From Bacteroidota bacterium (lineage in GTDB: Bacteria > Bacteroidota > Bacteroidia > Flavobacteriales_D > Sanyastnellaceae), in NCBI GenBank assembly GCA_027619225.1, contig JAQCFW010000002.1, positions 1-64,000 on the forward strand: a DNA stretch of 64,000 nucleotides, in the 5' to 3' direction. Position 1 is the first letter of the stretch, and each line of letters begins with the position of its first letter. Positions 1 to 8,722 of this stretch are shown one piece after another. A program made the position numbers and the translations under genes. The notes beneath the pieces were generated by a model. It was not told where the DNA came from and searched no databases. It saw only the letters and a list, made by a program, of their open reading frames with translations.

Positions 1-177
1 GCTATCCCAAACGCCATCGGAGTCCGTGTCTGTGTCTCCAAATACCGCTAACATCTCTAAGAAGTCTCCTATACTAACGTTGCCATCTCCATTGCCATCA
101 TACGGATTGGGACAGTCAACTTGAGCTGTTATAGACAGCGTAAAGACACACAACAAAGAAGTAAGTAAATATCTCAT
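1..177 (-). CDS. Secreted protein with dockerin-like module, partial
   Basis: This is the N-terminal 59 codons of a minus-strand gene that runs off the left edge. It starts with a hydrophobic signal peptide of about 19 residues (MRYLLTSLLCVFTLSITAQ). The mature protein begins at once with a calcium-loop-like segment (DGNGDGNVSIGDFLEMLAVFG) and then an Asp-rich run (DTDTDSDGVWDS) like thrombospondin type 3 repeats. The same dockerin-like module closes three other secreted proteins in this window, but here it stands at the N terminus of the mature chain. The function of the missing body cannot be told. The open frame and clean signal peptide make a real gene likely. Confidence 0.75.
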   Translation of the reverse strand, partial: MRYLLTSLLCVFTLSITAQVDCPNPYDGNGDGNVSIGDFLEMLAVFGDTDTDSDGVWDS

Positions 178-490
178 AGTATTATGATTTAGACTTACAA
201 GATACGGATAATCTAAAGTACTTAGTTAACGTACATCAACTTAGAGCTGGAAAACAACGTACTAAGTATTGTAAATTTAATAGACAAGAGTGAATCACTC
301 ACTTTGATTTACTACCTTTACAACCAACAATAGAGATAGAGGTGTACTTCAAGAATCTATTAAAAATGGAAGGTTTTGTACCCTATTTGTACCTTGTGAG
401 CATAAGTTACTGATAATCAATGCTGATTACTTTTTGTATCGGTAAGTAGGTGTAAAGAAAGTAACTTTGCTCAATATAAACTTAGAGTGA
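178..490. other. Intergenic region between divergent genes
   Basis: These 313 bases between the partial secreted-protein gene and trhO hold no convincing ORF or RNA gene. A candidate -7 element for trhO lies at 462-469. An 8-bp inverted repeat TACTTAGT/ACTAAGTA (219-226 and 261-268) has the heptamer AACGTAC repeated directly between and beside its arms (228-234, 256-262). A 13-bp palindrome GAGTGAATCACTC occurs near 289-301. None of these can be tied to a known regulator. Confidence 0.5.
462..469 (+). promoter_or_regulatory. Candidate -7 promoter element of trhO
   Basis: TAACTTTG matches the Bacteroidota -7 consensus TAnnTTTG exactly and ends 21 bases before the trhO start codon. No well-spaced TTG (-33) is evident upstream. 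Confidence 0.45.
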
Positions 491-1540
491 ATGGATCCTA
501 ACGCTGGAAAGAAAAAATTGAGGAATATACTCGGGAGAGACGCTGCTATTGCTGCACTTGAAGCCGAAAGCTTTGAGCGTAAGACGACATCATTCTATAG
601 ATATGTAAAAATATCTGACCCCAAATCGATGAGAGACTTGCTTTATTGTGAATGGTCAAACTTGGGAGTTTTTGGGAGAGTTTACTTAGCGCAAGAGGGT
701 GTCAATGCTCAGATTTCAGTTCCTGAATCTCAATGGTCCAAATTTATCGAAACGCTCCATTCTCACAAAGAATTTGACTTGATGCACCAGAAAAATGCTG
801 TTGAGGACGATGGGAAATCGTTTTTTAAATTGATCGTAAAAGTCAAAGAACAGATTGTGGCAGATGGTTTGGCTTTTGGTGAATACGATATAACGAATGT
901 GGGGAATCATCTCAATGCAGAGCAGTGGAATGAAGCCATGGACAAGGGGGCAACAATTGTGGATATGCGAAATCATTATGAGAGTGAGATTGGACATTTT
1001 GAAGGGGCCATTTGTCCTCAATCAGCAACCTTCAAAGAAGAACTGCCAGAGGTCCTTTCTGATTTAAAAGACAAGGAAGATGACAAAATACTATTATACT
1101 GTACAGGCGGGATACGCTGTGAAAAAGCATCTGCATATCTGAAACACCATGGATTTAATGACGTGAATCAGCTTCACGGAGGGATTATAGATTATGCCAG
1201 GCAAATTGAACTAGATGAGGGTATAGACAATAAATTCATCGGCAAGAATTTCGTTTTCGATGAGCGATTGGGAGAAAGGATCTCAGATGAGGTTATTTCA
1301 AATTGTCACCAGTGTGGTGAACGCTGCGATGATCACGTTAACTGCCAGAACAAGACCTGCAATCTGCTATTTATACAATGCAAAAAGTGTGCAACTGAAC
1401 ACTCTGGTTGCTGTTCTAAACTCTGTATAGACTATTCCCTCCTTCCAGAAGAGGAACAGATAGCTAGGAGAAAGGGAGAAAAAAACGATTCTCGATTTCA
1501 CAACCATCAGAAAAGGGATCTATCACAAGGATTGAAATAG
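491..1540 (+). CDS. trhO: tRNA uridine(34) hydroxylase TrhO (rhodanese-related)
   Basis: A 349-residue protein of the YceA/TrhO family, which hydroxylates uridine 34 of certain tRNAs at the wobble position as the first step toward 5-(carboxy)methoxyuridine. An N-terminal ferredoxin-like domain (about 30-125) is followed by a rhodanese domain (about 140-240) whose active loop reads CTGGIRCEKA, with the expected cysteines at 204 and 210. The C-terminal third (272-312) is cysteine-rich (about ten Cys in CxxC-like pairs), as in other long TrhO proteins, and may bind metal. The gene stands alone, with its own -7 element upstream and a convergent neighbour downstream. Length and motifs fit the family well. 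Confidence 0.9.
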   Translation: MDPNAGKKKLRNILGRDAAIAALEAESFERKTTSFYRYVKISDPKSMRDLLYCEWSNLGVFGRVYLAQEGVNAQISVPESQWSKFIETLHSHKEFDLMHQKNAVEDDGKSFFKLIVKVKEQIVADGLAFGEYDITNVGNHLNAEQWNEAMDKGATIVDMRNHYESEIGHFEGAICPQSATFKEELPEVLSDLKDKEDDKILLYCTGGIRCEKASAYLKHHGFNDVNQLHGGIIDYARQIELDEGIDNKFIGKNFVFDERLGERISDEVISNCHQCGERCDDHVNCQNKTCNLLFIQCKKCATEHSGCCSKLCIDYSLLPEEEQIARRKGEKNDSRFHNHQKRDLSQGLK

Positions 1541-1544
1541 AGAG

Positions 1545-1574
1545 AAAAAAGCCCGGAGCATAATGCCCGAGCTT
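1545..1574 (-). terminator. Rho-independent terminator of the S8 peptidase gene
   Basis: Read on the minus strand, the arms AAGCTCGG and CCGGGCTT (one G-T pair) enclose a 10-base loop and are followed by a run of six Ts. It lies just past the minus-strand stop at 1596 and within the trhO/peptidase convergent gap. The plus-strand side has no good T run, so it probably serves the peptidase gene only. Confidence 0.6.
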
Positions 1575-1595
1575 CAAATCTGATTTTCTAACGAC

Positions 1596-3929
1596 CTAGT
1601 TCTGGACTGCGATTTGGCGTACTGAGGTTCCGCCATCACCACGAATTGAGATAGAGTAAATTCCATTCTGGAGATCTCCCAAATCAAGAACGATACCATC
1701 ATTGCCAGCGTCAACACCAGTAACAAAAACCAAGCGCCCCATACCATCATGAACTTCTACAGACGACACCGTTAAAACAGAGTTTGAGTAAAGGTTAACG
1801 AAACGCGAAGTAGGATTGGGTCCCAAAGTGAAAGGCAGAGGGTCTAAATCATTCAATCCATAAGTGTCATCCACATACACATTTGCTGCATCAGTACACC
1901 CGTTAGAATCAGTAGCAGTAACATGGTAAACACCATCCTCAAGTCCGTTGGGATCTGCAATTTCTCCGGTAGAAGAATCAACCCACTCGTAGGTGTAAAC
2001 TCCTGAACCACCCGTAGCAGTAGCCGTTCCCATCCCTGTAGAACCGCCAAGATCGCCTGTTGCAGACAATGTGATTTCAACTTCATCAGGGCCTTCAACT
2101 GCGATAATGATAGAAGACATGCAGCCGCCTAGATCAGTAGCGACAACATTGTAACTCCCCACAGATTGGCTGAATTCACCTGAGTAGTTTTGTAGTAAAG
2201 GTGAATTCCCCAATGCAAACCAAACAGAGTCCTCAGCACCCACAGCACCTTCCGCAATAACATGAATCAGCGCGTGATCTTCAAAGCAAAGTACGTTCGA
2301 AGCATCAAGTGTGAATGTAAGTGAAATGTAGCAGCAAGAATTGTCTTCGAGGGTCGCATCGAAATCGTAGTTGTTAGCGGTATCATCCATACATCCCGAG
2401 CAAGAAGAGTTATTCCCTCCGCAAACCAAACATTCATCGAAGAACAAACAGTTGCCGATATCTGTGATAGCTACTTCGCTAAAGTTACATGCTAGTGAGT
2501 CCGTACAACCAAGTGTTGGATCACAATTGAGCATCAAAAGATCGATCGAATTCGCTACGTTAAGACGTCCTCCAGTAACGGTCTCGGTCAGTAGACCCGA
2601 CACTTGATCCACCCCGTCAAAAATGAATCCCCTTACGAGATCGGCTGTGCCTTGCGGATCGACCAGAGCACTTGACGCGAGTGATGAGCAAGGCGCACTG
2701 TACAATAACGCTATCGCACCAGCAACGCACGGGCTTGCAAATGAAGTTCCCGAAGTGTTCGAATACGACGTGCCCGATCCTGAGGGCAAGTAAACATTTT
2801 CGCCTGGAGCACCTAAATCAATTGTGGTTTGTCCATAAGCCGAGTACGTTCTCACGTCGTTGTTATTCGTGGCGGTAACAGAAACCATATACTCTGAACT
2901 ACATCCGGTAGGCATATCGCCTTGGGTATCGATGTTATACGCCGCATTCGCAGTAGCTCCACAGTTGAGGATTCCCACGGCGCCTAAGTCGTCGTAGTAG
3001 GCACACCAAACTGGAAAATTTGCTGGATTGGCTAAATCAATTCCCCAAGAAGCGTTCGTCGCAACGACAAAGGCGCCTTGAAGTCCAGCACTGGAATTGT
3101 ACATGTCTCGCATTTTATGAGGGTAGCTATAGGCCTCGATAACGTTAGACTCGGAGAGCCCGCCCATTTGGACTTGCATAATGCCAACATTCCAATTCAC
3201 CCCTACTCCACCAATACCGTTGTCACCTGTCGCACCGATCATTCCGCTCACAGCAGTTCCATGACCGCCGGTTGCAATACCGTCATTTTCTATGGTGGTA
3301 TTCCAGCCATTCACGTCGTCAACATAGCCATTCTCATCATCGTCTATGCCATTTCCATCAATCTCATGTTCATTCGTCCAATGATTAGAAATTAAATCTT
3401 GATGCGAGTAATTGGCACCACTTCCTTCGAGAACACAAACTACAATTCTATCTCCACTTGATGTGTATCCTCCAGTAGTGATATCCCAAGCGAGGTCACT
3501 GTCGATATCGTGATCACCACTTTGTATATGGTGCCACTGAGTCGAAAGGCTGGGATCGTTGGGAATGGTTTCCCTATCCTCTACGTAGTGATTGAATTGT
3601 ACTGCCTCTACTTTAGAATCCGTAGAAATATTTTTTACTAAAAAATCTTGATCAGGATGATTTTCATTGAACGTAAAAAGGTAGATATAGGACAGAGGTG
3701 AAAGGACTCGCTCCATTTTAAGGTTACAGTAGTATCCATTTACGATTAAATTTTCACGCTCGAATTCAGCAACAAACTCATCATCGATGTTGTTGTGGAA
3801 CATCACAATTAGTTCTCCTGGAACGATTTCACCTGGGAGACCGAAGGCTGGGGTTTGGGCTGAAGTACTGTATAAGTTGGAGAAAACGAAAACAATCGCC
3901 ATTAAAACTCCAGTTAGGGATATTTTCAT
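1596..3929 (-). CDS. Secreted S8 (subtilisin-like) peptidase with T9SS type A domain
   Basis: A 777-residue exported protein with a signal peptide ending near residue 24 (STSAQ). A subtilase domain spans about 155-410: the His motif GGHGTAVSGM (His223), the oxyanion Asn in TNASWG (Asn292) and the Ser motif GTSFASP (Ser396) are intact. The usual catalytic Asp motif (VIDTG/VIDSG) reads VLEGSG at 166-171, so the Asp is replaced by Glu168 or Gly169. Downstream are two cysteine-rich GCTDSLACNF-type repeats (about 470-535), Ig/PKD-like segments, and a C-terminal T9SS type A sorting domain starting LGPNPTSRF. Likely exported through T9SS to the cell surface or medium; activity is uncertain because of the altered Asp motif. 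Upstream is a -7 element at 3967-3974. Confidence 0.87.
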   Translation of the reverse strand: MKISLTGVLMAIVFVFSNLYSTSAQTPAFGLPGEIVPGELIVMFHNNIDDEFVAEFERENLIVNGYYCNLKMERVLSPLSYIYLFTFNENHPDQDFLVKNISTDSKVEAVQFNHYVEDRETIPNDPSLSTQWHHIQSGDHDIDSDLAWDITTGGYTSSGDRIVVCVLEGSGANYSHQDLISNHWTNEHEIDGNGIDDDENGYVDDVNGWNTTIENDGIATGGHGTAVSGMIGATGDNGIGGVGVNWNVGIMQVQMGGLSESNVIEAYSYPHKMRDMYNSSAGLQGAFVVATNASWGIDLANPANFPVWCAYYDDLGAVGILNCGATANAAYNIDTQGDMPTGCSSEYMVSVTATNNNDVRTYSAYGQTTIDLGAPGENVYLPSGSGTSYSNTSGTSFASPCVAGAIALLYSAPCSSLASSALVDPQGTADLVRGFIFDGVDQVSGLLTETVTGGRLNVANSIDLLMLNCDPTLGCTDSLACNFSEVAITDIGNCLFFDECLVCGGNNSSCSGCMDDTANNYDFDATLEDNSCCYISLTFTLDASNVLCFEDHALIHVIAEGAVGAEDSVWFALGNSPLLQNYSGEFSQSVGSYNVVATDLGGCMSSIIIAVEGPDEVEITLSATGDLGGSTGMGTATATGGSGVYTYEWVDSSTGEIADPNGLEDGVYHVTATDSNGCTDAANVYVDDTYGLNDLDPLPFTLGPNPTSRFVNLYSNSVLTVSSVEVHDGMGRLVFVTGVDAGNDGIVLDLGDLQNGIYSISIRGDGGTSVRQIAVQN

Positions 3930-3966
3930 AATCAGGGAATAGGTTTAAACTAAAAAACAGGTGGCA

Positions 3967-3974
3967 CGAAGGTA
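3967..3974 (-). promoter_or_regulatory. Candidate -7 element of the S8 peptidase gene
   Basis: On the minus strand this reads TACCTTCG, matching TAnnTTnG, and lies 37 bases upstream of the peptidase start codon. No clear -33 TTG is seen at the expected distance. Confidence 0.4.
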
Positions 3975-4076
3975 TAAATCTTAACCGCGTTTCTAACTTC
4001 GCATATTTAATTAATATCTTTTTTAAGACCTTAAATAAGTTGCAAATCCGTATTTTGCGGTTTCAAACTCGCATTA

Positions 4077-5864
4077 ATGATGAAATCTTACGTTTTGAGA
4101 ACGTCTTTATTAGCAATTACACTAATATTAATAACTGTTAGCTCGTTTGGGGCTGATGATTTAGTTGCTGATGGAGGTGTTTTGTTACCATCATTTACTG
4201 CTGATGCAAAGAAGGTACCGGTGAATCCTGCGTTGATGATAAATTGCACCAATCCAACATTTACAATCGGGGGTCAAAATGCAATCTGTGAAGGTGAATG
4301 TACAGATCTTTTTGTAAATTGGATTGATCCTCCAACAAGTAGTGTAAACTTAGAATGGACTATCAATGGAGGAGATCCAGTTTCAAATCAAGACACTATC
4401 ACTTACTGCCCTACAGTTTCAGGGACTGTTCTCATCGCATTAACCTTTAATCCGGATAACCCAAACAGCTCAACCGCTGAAATTTCAGTAACAACTACAC
4501 CAATTCCAGTTACGTCGATCACAATTTCTGATATTGAAGGTTGTGCACCCTTAACAGTGGATTTTCTAGCAGATGTGGACTTTGCTGCCGTTACTGCTTG
4601 GGCCTTTGGAAATGGAGAAAATGATTCGGAGAATCTTGCTCCTCAAATCACTTTTGATTGTGAAGATTATGATTCTGGAGATTGTATATTCAATGTAAGC
4701 TTCACCGCTCAGTCAATTTCTAACCTCTATTGTTCTTCCACAAAAACAGAAACAATTACTATACACCCTCAACTGTTGGCTGATTTTAATTTATCCTCTG
4801 AGGGGGTATGTTTTGATATTGGGAGCGTTGCCGTCATTGAAATAATGAACACATCATCAAGTATTACTGGTTTAAATTGTTCCGGAGGAGTTGAGCCCTA
4901 TGCTTGGACAGTGTTCCCTACCGGAGCTAACGATTGCACCGAGTTATCGACAGATGTCCCTAATTTATTTGCTGCAGGAACCGGTGTCTTTAATATAGGA
5001 TTGGTTGCAACTGATTCTAATAATTGTACTTCACAGACCTTTAAAGAGTTCGAAGTCTTTAACAATCCTATCCCTGAGATAACATTTCTTCAAAATACAA
5101 TATGCTTGCCTCTCGAAGTTGAGATCTTAAACACTTCAACTGGCGCATCTACATTTCATCTGGAAGTTCCAGGGTTTGTTATCCCTGTTAATTTCTCCTC
5201 ACCCTTTGTAATTGAAGCTGAATACCCAGGCATATATGAAGCTGAGTTGACGATTACAAGTGATGAAGGGTGTACAGTAGCTCTTGATATTGACACTGCA
5301 TTTCAAGCTTGGTACCCTCCGGTTGCTGACTTTTTAGTGACTCCAGAAGAAATTCTATTTCTTGACCCAATTGTGACATTTGAGAATATGTCAAATGGTG
5401 GAACTGAATACATCTGGTCATTTGGCGATGGAACAGGAGCTTCCGAAGTAAACCCAGAACATGAATATGAAAGAGCCGACTCTTATGAGGTTCAACTTCA
5501 TGTCACGAACATCCATGGATGTACGGATATTGCTACTCAGACTATTCACGTAACCAATGAATTGCAAATATTTGTACCCAACGCATTCACACCCGACAAT
5601 GACGGAAACAATGATTCATGGGCTCCAGTTATAAATGGAGAAGAACTCATTCTTAGCTATGAATGTTGGGTTTATGATAGGTGGGGTAAACTCGTTTTTA
5701 ACTCTACAACAATCGGAGAACCTTGGATAGGTGACAATACTGTTGATGGAGCTGGAACGCATTATGTAAGCGCCACTGAACAATTCAGCTGGAAAATTGA
5801 AGTAAAAAAGGTAAACGGTCTTGGAGCTAATATCTCTACTGGAACCGTATTCCTCGTACGATAA
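4077..5864 (+). CDS. PKD-domain surface protein with T9SS type B (gliding-type) C terminus
   Basis: A 595-residue secreted protein. The signal peptide covers about residues 1-26 (MMKSYVLRTSLLAITLILIT then VSSFGA). The middle is a series of Ig/PKD-like beta domains; the clearest PKD signature is WSFGDGTG near 450. The last 90 residues start PNAFTPDNDGNNDSW and contain YDRWGKLVF, the hallmark of the gliding-motility-associated C-terminal domain (T9SS type B sorting signal). Such proteins are exported by T9SS and often act as adhesins or surface scaffold; no catalytic domain is visible. Two ATG codons are adjacent (4077, 4080) and either could be the start. It precedes fabD by 42 bases. Confidence 0.88.
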   Translation: MMKSYVLRTSLLAITLILITVSSFGADDLVADGGVLLPSFTADAKKVPVNPALMINCTNPTFTIGGQNAICEGECTDLFVNWIDPPTSSVNLEWTINGGDPVSNQDTITYCPTVSGTVLIALTFNPDNPNSSTAEISVTTTPIPVTSITISDIEGCAPLTVDFLADVDFAAVTAWAFGNGENDSENLAPQITFDCEDYDSGDCIFNVSFTAQSISNLYCSSTKTETITIHPQLLADFNLSSEGVCFDIGSVAVIEIMNTSSSITGLNCSGGVEPYAWTVFPTGANDCTELSTDVPNLFAAGTGVFNIGLVATDSNNCTSQTFKEFEVFNNPIPEITFLQNTICLPLEVEILNTSTGASTFHLEVPGFVIPVNFSSPFVIEAEYPGIYEAELTITSDEGCTVALDIDTAFQAWYPPVADFLVTPEEILFLDPIVTFENMSNGGTEYIWSFGDGTGASEVNPEHEYERADSYEVQLHVTNIHGCTDIATQTIHVTNELQIFVPNAFTPDNDGNNDSWAPVINGEELILSYECWVYDRWGKLVFNSTTIGEPWIGDNTVDGAGTHYVSATEQFSWKIEVKKVNGLGANISTGTVFLVR

Positions 5865-5906
5865 TTGTACGAACATATACGCCAATCGCGATAAATTAAT
5901 TTTTTT

Positions 5907-6794
5907 ATGAAAGCATTTGTATTCCCCGGTCAGGGTGCTCAATTTCCTGGAATGGGCAAGGATTTATATGATTTCTCTACTTTAGCTAAAGAAAGATTTG
6001 CTCAAGCTGATGAAATTCTTGGATTTAGCATAAGCGATACTATGTTTAACGGTTCGATAGAGGACCTTAAACAAACTAAAGTCACTCAACCTGCAGTCTT
6101 TCTACACTCGGTAATTCTAGCTGAAATACTTAAAGATTCACTTTCTCCAGACATGGTCTCCGGTCACAGTCTTGGAGAATTTAGTGCTTTAGTTGTAGCA
6201 GGGGGAGTAACATTTGAAGATGGATTAAAACTTGTATCGGCAAGAGCCAACGCTATGCAAGCGGCATGTGAACTAACACCCTCGACGATGGCTGCTATAC
6301 TTGGGTTAGAAAACAATATTGTTGAGGACATTTGCAAGAATACTGACGGAAATGTTGTGGCCGCTAATTACAACTGTCCAGGACAAATCGTCATTTCTGG
6401 AGAAGTTAAAGCTGTTGAATCTGCTTGTCAAGCACTCAAAGAAGCTGGCGCTCGTAGAGCTCTTTTACTTCCTGTTGGAGGAGCATTCCACTCAACCTTG
6501 ATGGAACCTGCTCGTGAAACGTTAGCTGAAGCCATTGAAGAAACAACAATCACTAAATTGCGCTGTCCTATTTTTCAAAACGTTAGCGCATCAGCTGAGA
6601 CAGATATTTCAATGATAAGAAAGAATCTTGTTGCTCAACTCACAGCTCCTGTTAAATGGACACAAAGTATGGAAGCAATGTTAGCGTATGGTGCTAGTTC
6701 TGTGACTGAGGTAGGCCCAGGAAATGTTCTACAAGGATTATTTAAAAAGCTTGACCGTAGTTTCCCAACCAGTTCAGCAGGAATTACTTCTTAA
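5907..6794 (+). CDS. fabD: Malonyl-CoA:ACP transacylase FabD
   Basis: A 295-residue cytosolic enzyme that moves malonyl from CoA to acyl carrier protein to feed fatty acid elongation. It opens with the family signature FPGQGAQ (residues 6-12). The nucleophile elbow GHSLGEFSALV gives Ser88, and the partner His195 lies in GGAFHSTLME. GPGNVLQGL near the C terminus is also typical. Length matches the family. It is not clustered with other fab genes here. Its last 11 bases overlap the end of the convergent coiled-coil gene. Confidence 0.95.
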   Translation: MKAFVFPGQGAQFPGMGKDLYDFSTLAKERFAQADEILGFSISDTMFNGSIEDLKQTKVTQPAVFLHSVILAEILKDSLSPDMVSGHSLGEFSALVVAGGVTFEDGLKLVSARANAMQAACELTPSTMAAILGLENNIVEDICKNTDGNVVAANYNCPGQIVISGEVKAVESACQALKEAGARRALLLPVGGAFHSTLMEPARETLAEAIEETTITKLRCPIFQNVSASAETDISMIRKNLVAQLTAPVKWTQSMEAMLAYGASSVTEVGPGNVLQGLFKKLDRSFPTSSAGITS

Positions 6795-6996
6795 TCTCGT
6801 TCGCGTAAGTCATCAGGTTTTGAGCCACATGCTCTGCTGAGTTAAGTGATTCACGAAGAGCACTATTCTCGGACCTCAAATCATCATTACATTTCTGCGT
6901 TCTAGTAAGTTCTGCTTTAAGTCTTAAAAATTCACCCATAACATCGGTGCGTTCTTGCTTAGCAATCTCTAAACGTTCGGCAATTGTTGTATCCAT
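6784..6996 (-). CDS. Small coiled-coil protein of unknown function
   Basis: A 70-residue highly charged protein predicted by eye to be one continuous coiled coil (heptad-like Leu/Ala spacing through LRLKAELTRTQ and LRSENSALRESL). It resembles short ZapB/DUF-type coiled-coil proteins that sit near cell-division genes in Bacteroidota, but no zapA is adjacent, so no function is assigned. Its 3' end overlaps fabD by 11 bases in convergent orientation. It is the only ORF filling the gap between fabD and the MFS gene on this strand, and its amino acid composition is protein-like. Confidence 0.6.
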   Translation of the reverse strand: MDTTIAERLEIAKQERTDVMGEFLRLKAELTRTQKCNDDLRSENSALRESLNSAEHVAQNLMTYANEIKK

Positions 6997-7062
6997 TCAC
7001 GAAAAATACGCTCAATTATAATTAAATCAAAACCTAAACCTGTATAATTTTATATACGGGGG

Positions 7063-8271
7063 CTATGAGTTCATATTCGTTGATCTCATGTACGGAGAGT
7101 AAAACAGAATTATTGCCATCAGTCCTCCAGAGTAAGCGCAAAATCTATACAAATCTTGCAAACAAGAAGGATCGGACGCAAACATAGATCCAGAGACAAA
7201 CGCCCCAAAACCTATACCTATTTCAAGAGCCACAAGAGTTGTACCTATACCCAAAGCGATCTTTTCCTTAGGAGACAGATCAGTTGTCCATGCAAAAATT
7301 GTAGGCATATTAATTCCTATAGACAATCCATAAACAATCCCCCCAACAGCAGCTTCAAGCTGAGTTGTGGCAATCGACAATATCCCCATTCCCACAAACA
7401 AGAACAGACCACCAATTGCAAGAAGTGGTTTTCTACCGTATTTATCAGATGCTTTTCCGGCAAATAATCGCATCAAAATAGAAGCAACAACAATGATTGT
7501 ATTAAACACCCCTTTGTATTTATAGCCTAAGTCATCTACAAAGTTGGGTGTAATTGTTAAAAATACACCAAATGAAAGAGCCACAGGGAGTAGGGAAAGA
7601 GCCGCAGGCCAAGCTGCAATATCAAAATTCTTTCCTTTAAATACATTTAAATCAGACCAAATCACCTTCCTTGAATTCGGCAAAGTCTCAGGCAGCTTAA
7701 GCGTAAATAACAAAGACAGGATGCCTAAAAAAGATGAAGCTAAAAACATAGAATCATACCCCCATTCCACAGCCAAGTAACTGCCGATTGCAGGGCCCCC
7801 TGCCATACCTGCATTCCCCGCAATGCCTAGAAATCCTAAAGCTTCTCCCCTCCTATCACGGGGTACTATATCCGTCAACAAAGCACTTGAGCCTATGGGT
7901 CTGAATCCCGTACTCAATCCATGAAAAAACCTGAGAACTAGAAATAGCCAAACACCAAGCATTCCAGTTGAATAATCAGAAACAGCACCTAACATAACAT
8001 AAAGAAAACCTGCAATAGCGGTAACTGCTGTACCGAATACCATGACGATTTTACGACCTGCTCTATCGGCAATTTTTCCTGAAAAAAACCTCGACATTAA
8101 AGCACCTAAAGTAAACAATCCTATGATATACCCTAGCAAATGCCCAGCCCCCATAAGGTCTAGGTACCCAGGTAATTCAGGCATGATCATACCAAAACTG
8201 GCCATGAACAAGACTGTGCTCACGCACAGAATCACAAATGTTTTGGTAAATAAAGTCTCGCTATTTTTCAC
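7063..8271 (-). CDS. MFS transporter
   Basis: A 402-residue inner-membrane protein with about 12 hydrophobic segments and two-fold MFS architecture. The loop 2-3 signature appears as GKIADRAGRK (about 65-74) and the second-half counterpart as GKASDKYGRK (about 273-282). It belongs to the drug/sugar efflux-like MFS group; the substrate cannot be told. The start codon is GTG at 8271. A perfect -7 element (TACCTTTG on the minus strand, 8279-8286) ends 7 bases upstream of it, so the mRNA should have almost no leader. It is divergent from the repeat protein at 8301. Confidence 0.88.
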   Translation of the reverse strand: MKNSETLFTKTFVILCVSTVLFMASFGMIMPELPGYLDLMGAGHLLGYIIGLFTLGALMSRFFSGKIADRAGRKIVMVFGTAVTAIAGFLYVMLGAVSDYSTGMLGVWLFLVLRFFHGLSTGFRPIGSSALLTDIVPRDRRGEALGFLGIAGNAGMAGGPAIGSYLAVEWGYDSMFLASSFLGILSLLFTLKLPETLPNSRKVIWSDLNVFKGKNFDIAAWPAALSLLPVALSFGVFLTITPNFVDDLGYKYKGVFNTIIVVASILMRLFAGKASDKYGRKPLLAIGGLFLFVGMGILSIATTQLEAAVGGIVYGLSIGINMPTIFAWTTDLSPKEKIALGIGTTLVALEIGIGFGAFVSGSMFASDPSCLQDLYRFCAYSGGLMAIILFYSPYMRSTNMNS

Positions 8272-8278
8272 AGGGTCG

Positions 8279-8296
8279 CAAAGGTACTTACCTTCA
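8279..8296. promoter_or_regulatory. Back-to-back -7 elements between divergent genes
   Basis: Within the 29-bp gap between two divergent GTG starts, TACCTTTG on the minus strand (8279-8286) and TACCTTCA on the plus strand (8289-8296) are separated by 2 bp. Together they form the inverted repeat AAGGTA-CT-TACCTT. The minus element matches TAnnTTTG exactly; the plus element differs from TAnnTTnG at the last base. The two polymerase footprints would overlap. Confidence 0.5.
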
Positions 8297-8300
8297 CATT

Positions 8301-8711
8301 GTGAAGCAGTATCCTACTAAAATAATAGTTGCTTGGGCGGAAGCTATTAGCGGCAATCATTCAATTCGTGATTGGCTCACCGCAAATGGCTATGAAGAAC
8401 TTGCAGCCTTCACGTACGCTCTAAACCTAAGAGATGACGCTAGGAAATGGCTGATAGATAGTGGACACCTAGAACTAATGGCATTAATCAATGGTGCTGA
8501 AGGAGACGAAAAAGCATGTGTTTGGCTCATAGAAAACAAGTATAAAAAACTTGCTTTAATCGCAAAAGGGGCAGATAACGATAATGACGCTATAAACCAA
8601 CTGTTGCTTGAGGGACATCGTGAATGGGCAATGGTTGCAATGAAAATTCGATCCGTTAAGAACGACATTCAAGATGATCTTGACAATTGGCACACATACT
8701 CTCAGAGGTAA
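8301..8711 (+). CDS. Protein of four 25-residue helical repeats, unknown function
   Basis: A 136-residue protein starting with GTG. Residues 22-122 are four tandem units of 25, 25, 25 and 26 residues. Each follows the pattern xxxWLxxxGYxELAxxxxxxxxDD: IRDWLTANGYEEL, ARKWLIDSGHLEL, ACVWLIENKYKKL, AINQLLLEGHREW. The periodicity and hydrophobic spacing suggest a small alpha-solenoid, probably a protein-binding scaffold. No signal peptide or membrane segment is present, so it is likely cytosolic. The name of the family is not recognised. It is transcribed divergently from the MFS transporter out of a 29-bp gap. Confidence 0.72.
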   Translation: MKQYPTKIIVAWAEAISGNHSIRDWLTANGYEELAAFTYALNLRDDARKWLIDSGHLELMALINGAEGDEKACVWLIENKYKKLALIAKGADNDNDAINQLLLEGHREWAMVAMKIRSVKNDIQDDLDNWHTYSQR

Positions 8712-8722
8712 AAAACCAATAC

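Noticed and set aside
716-1021. Antisense ORF inside trhO, and many similar antisense or out-of-frame ORFs throughout
   Set aside because: They lie wholly inside well-supported genes, lack recognisable motifs and have unlikely composition.
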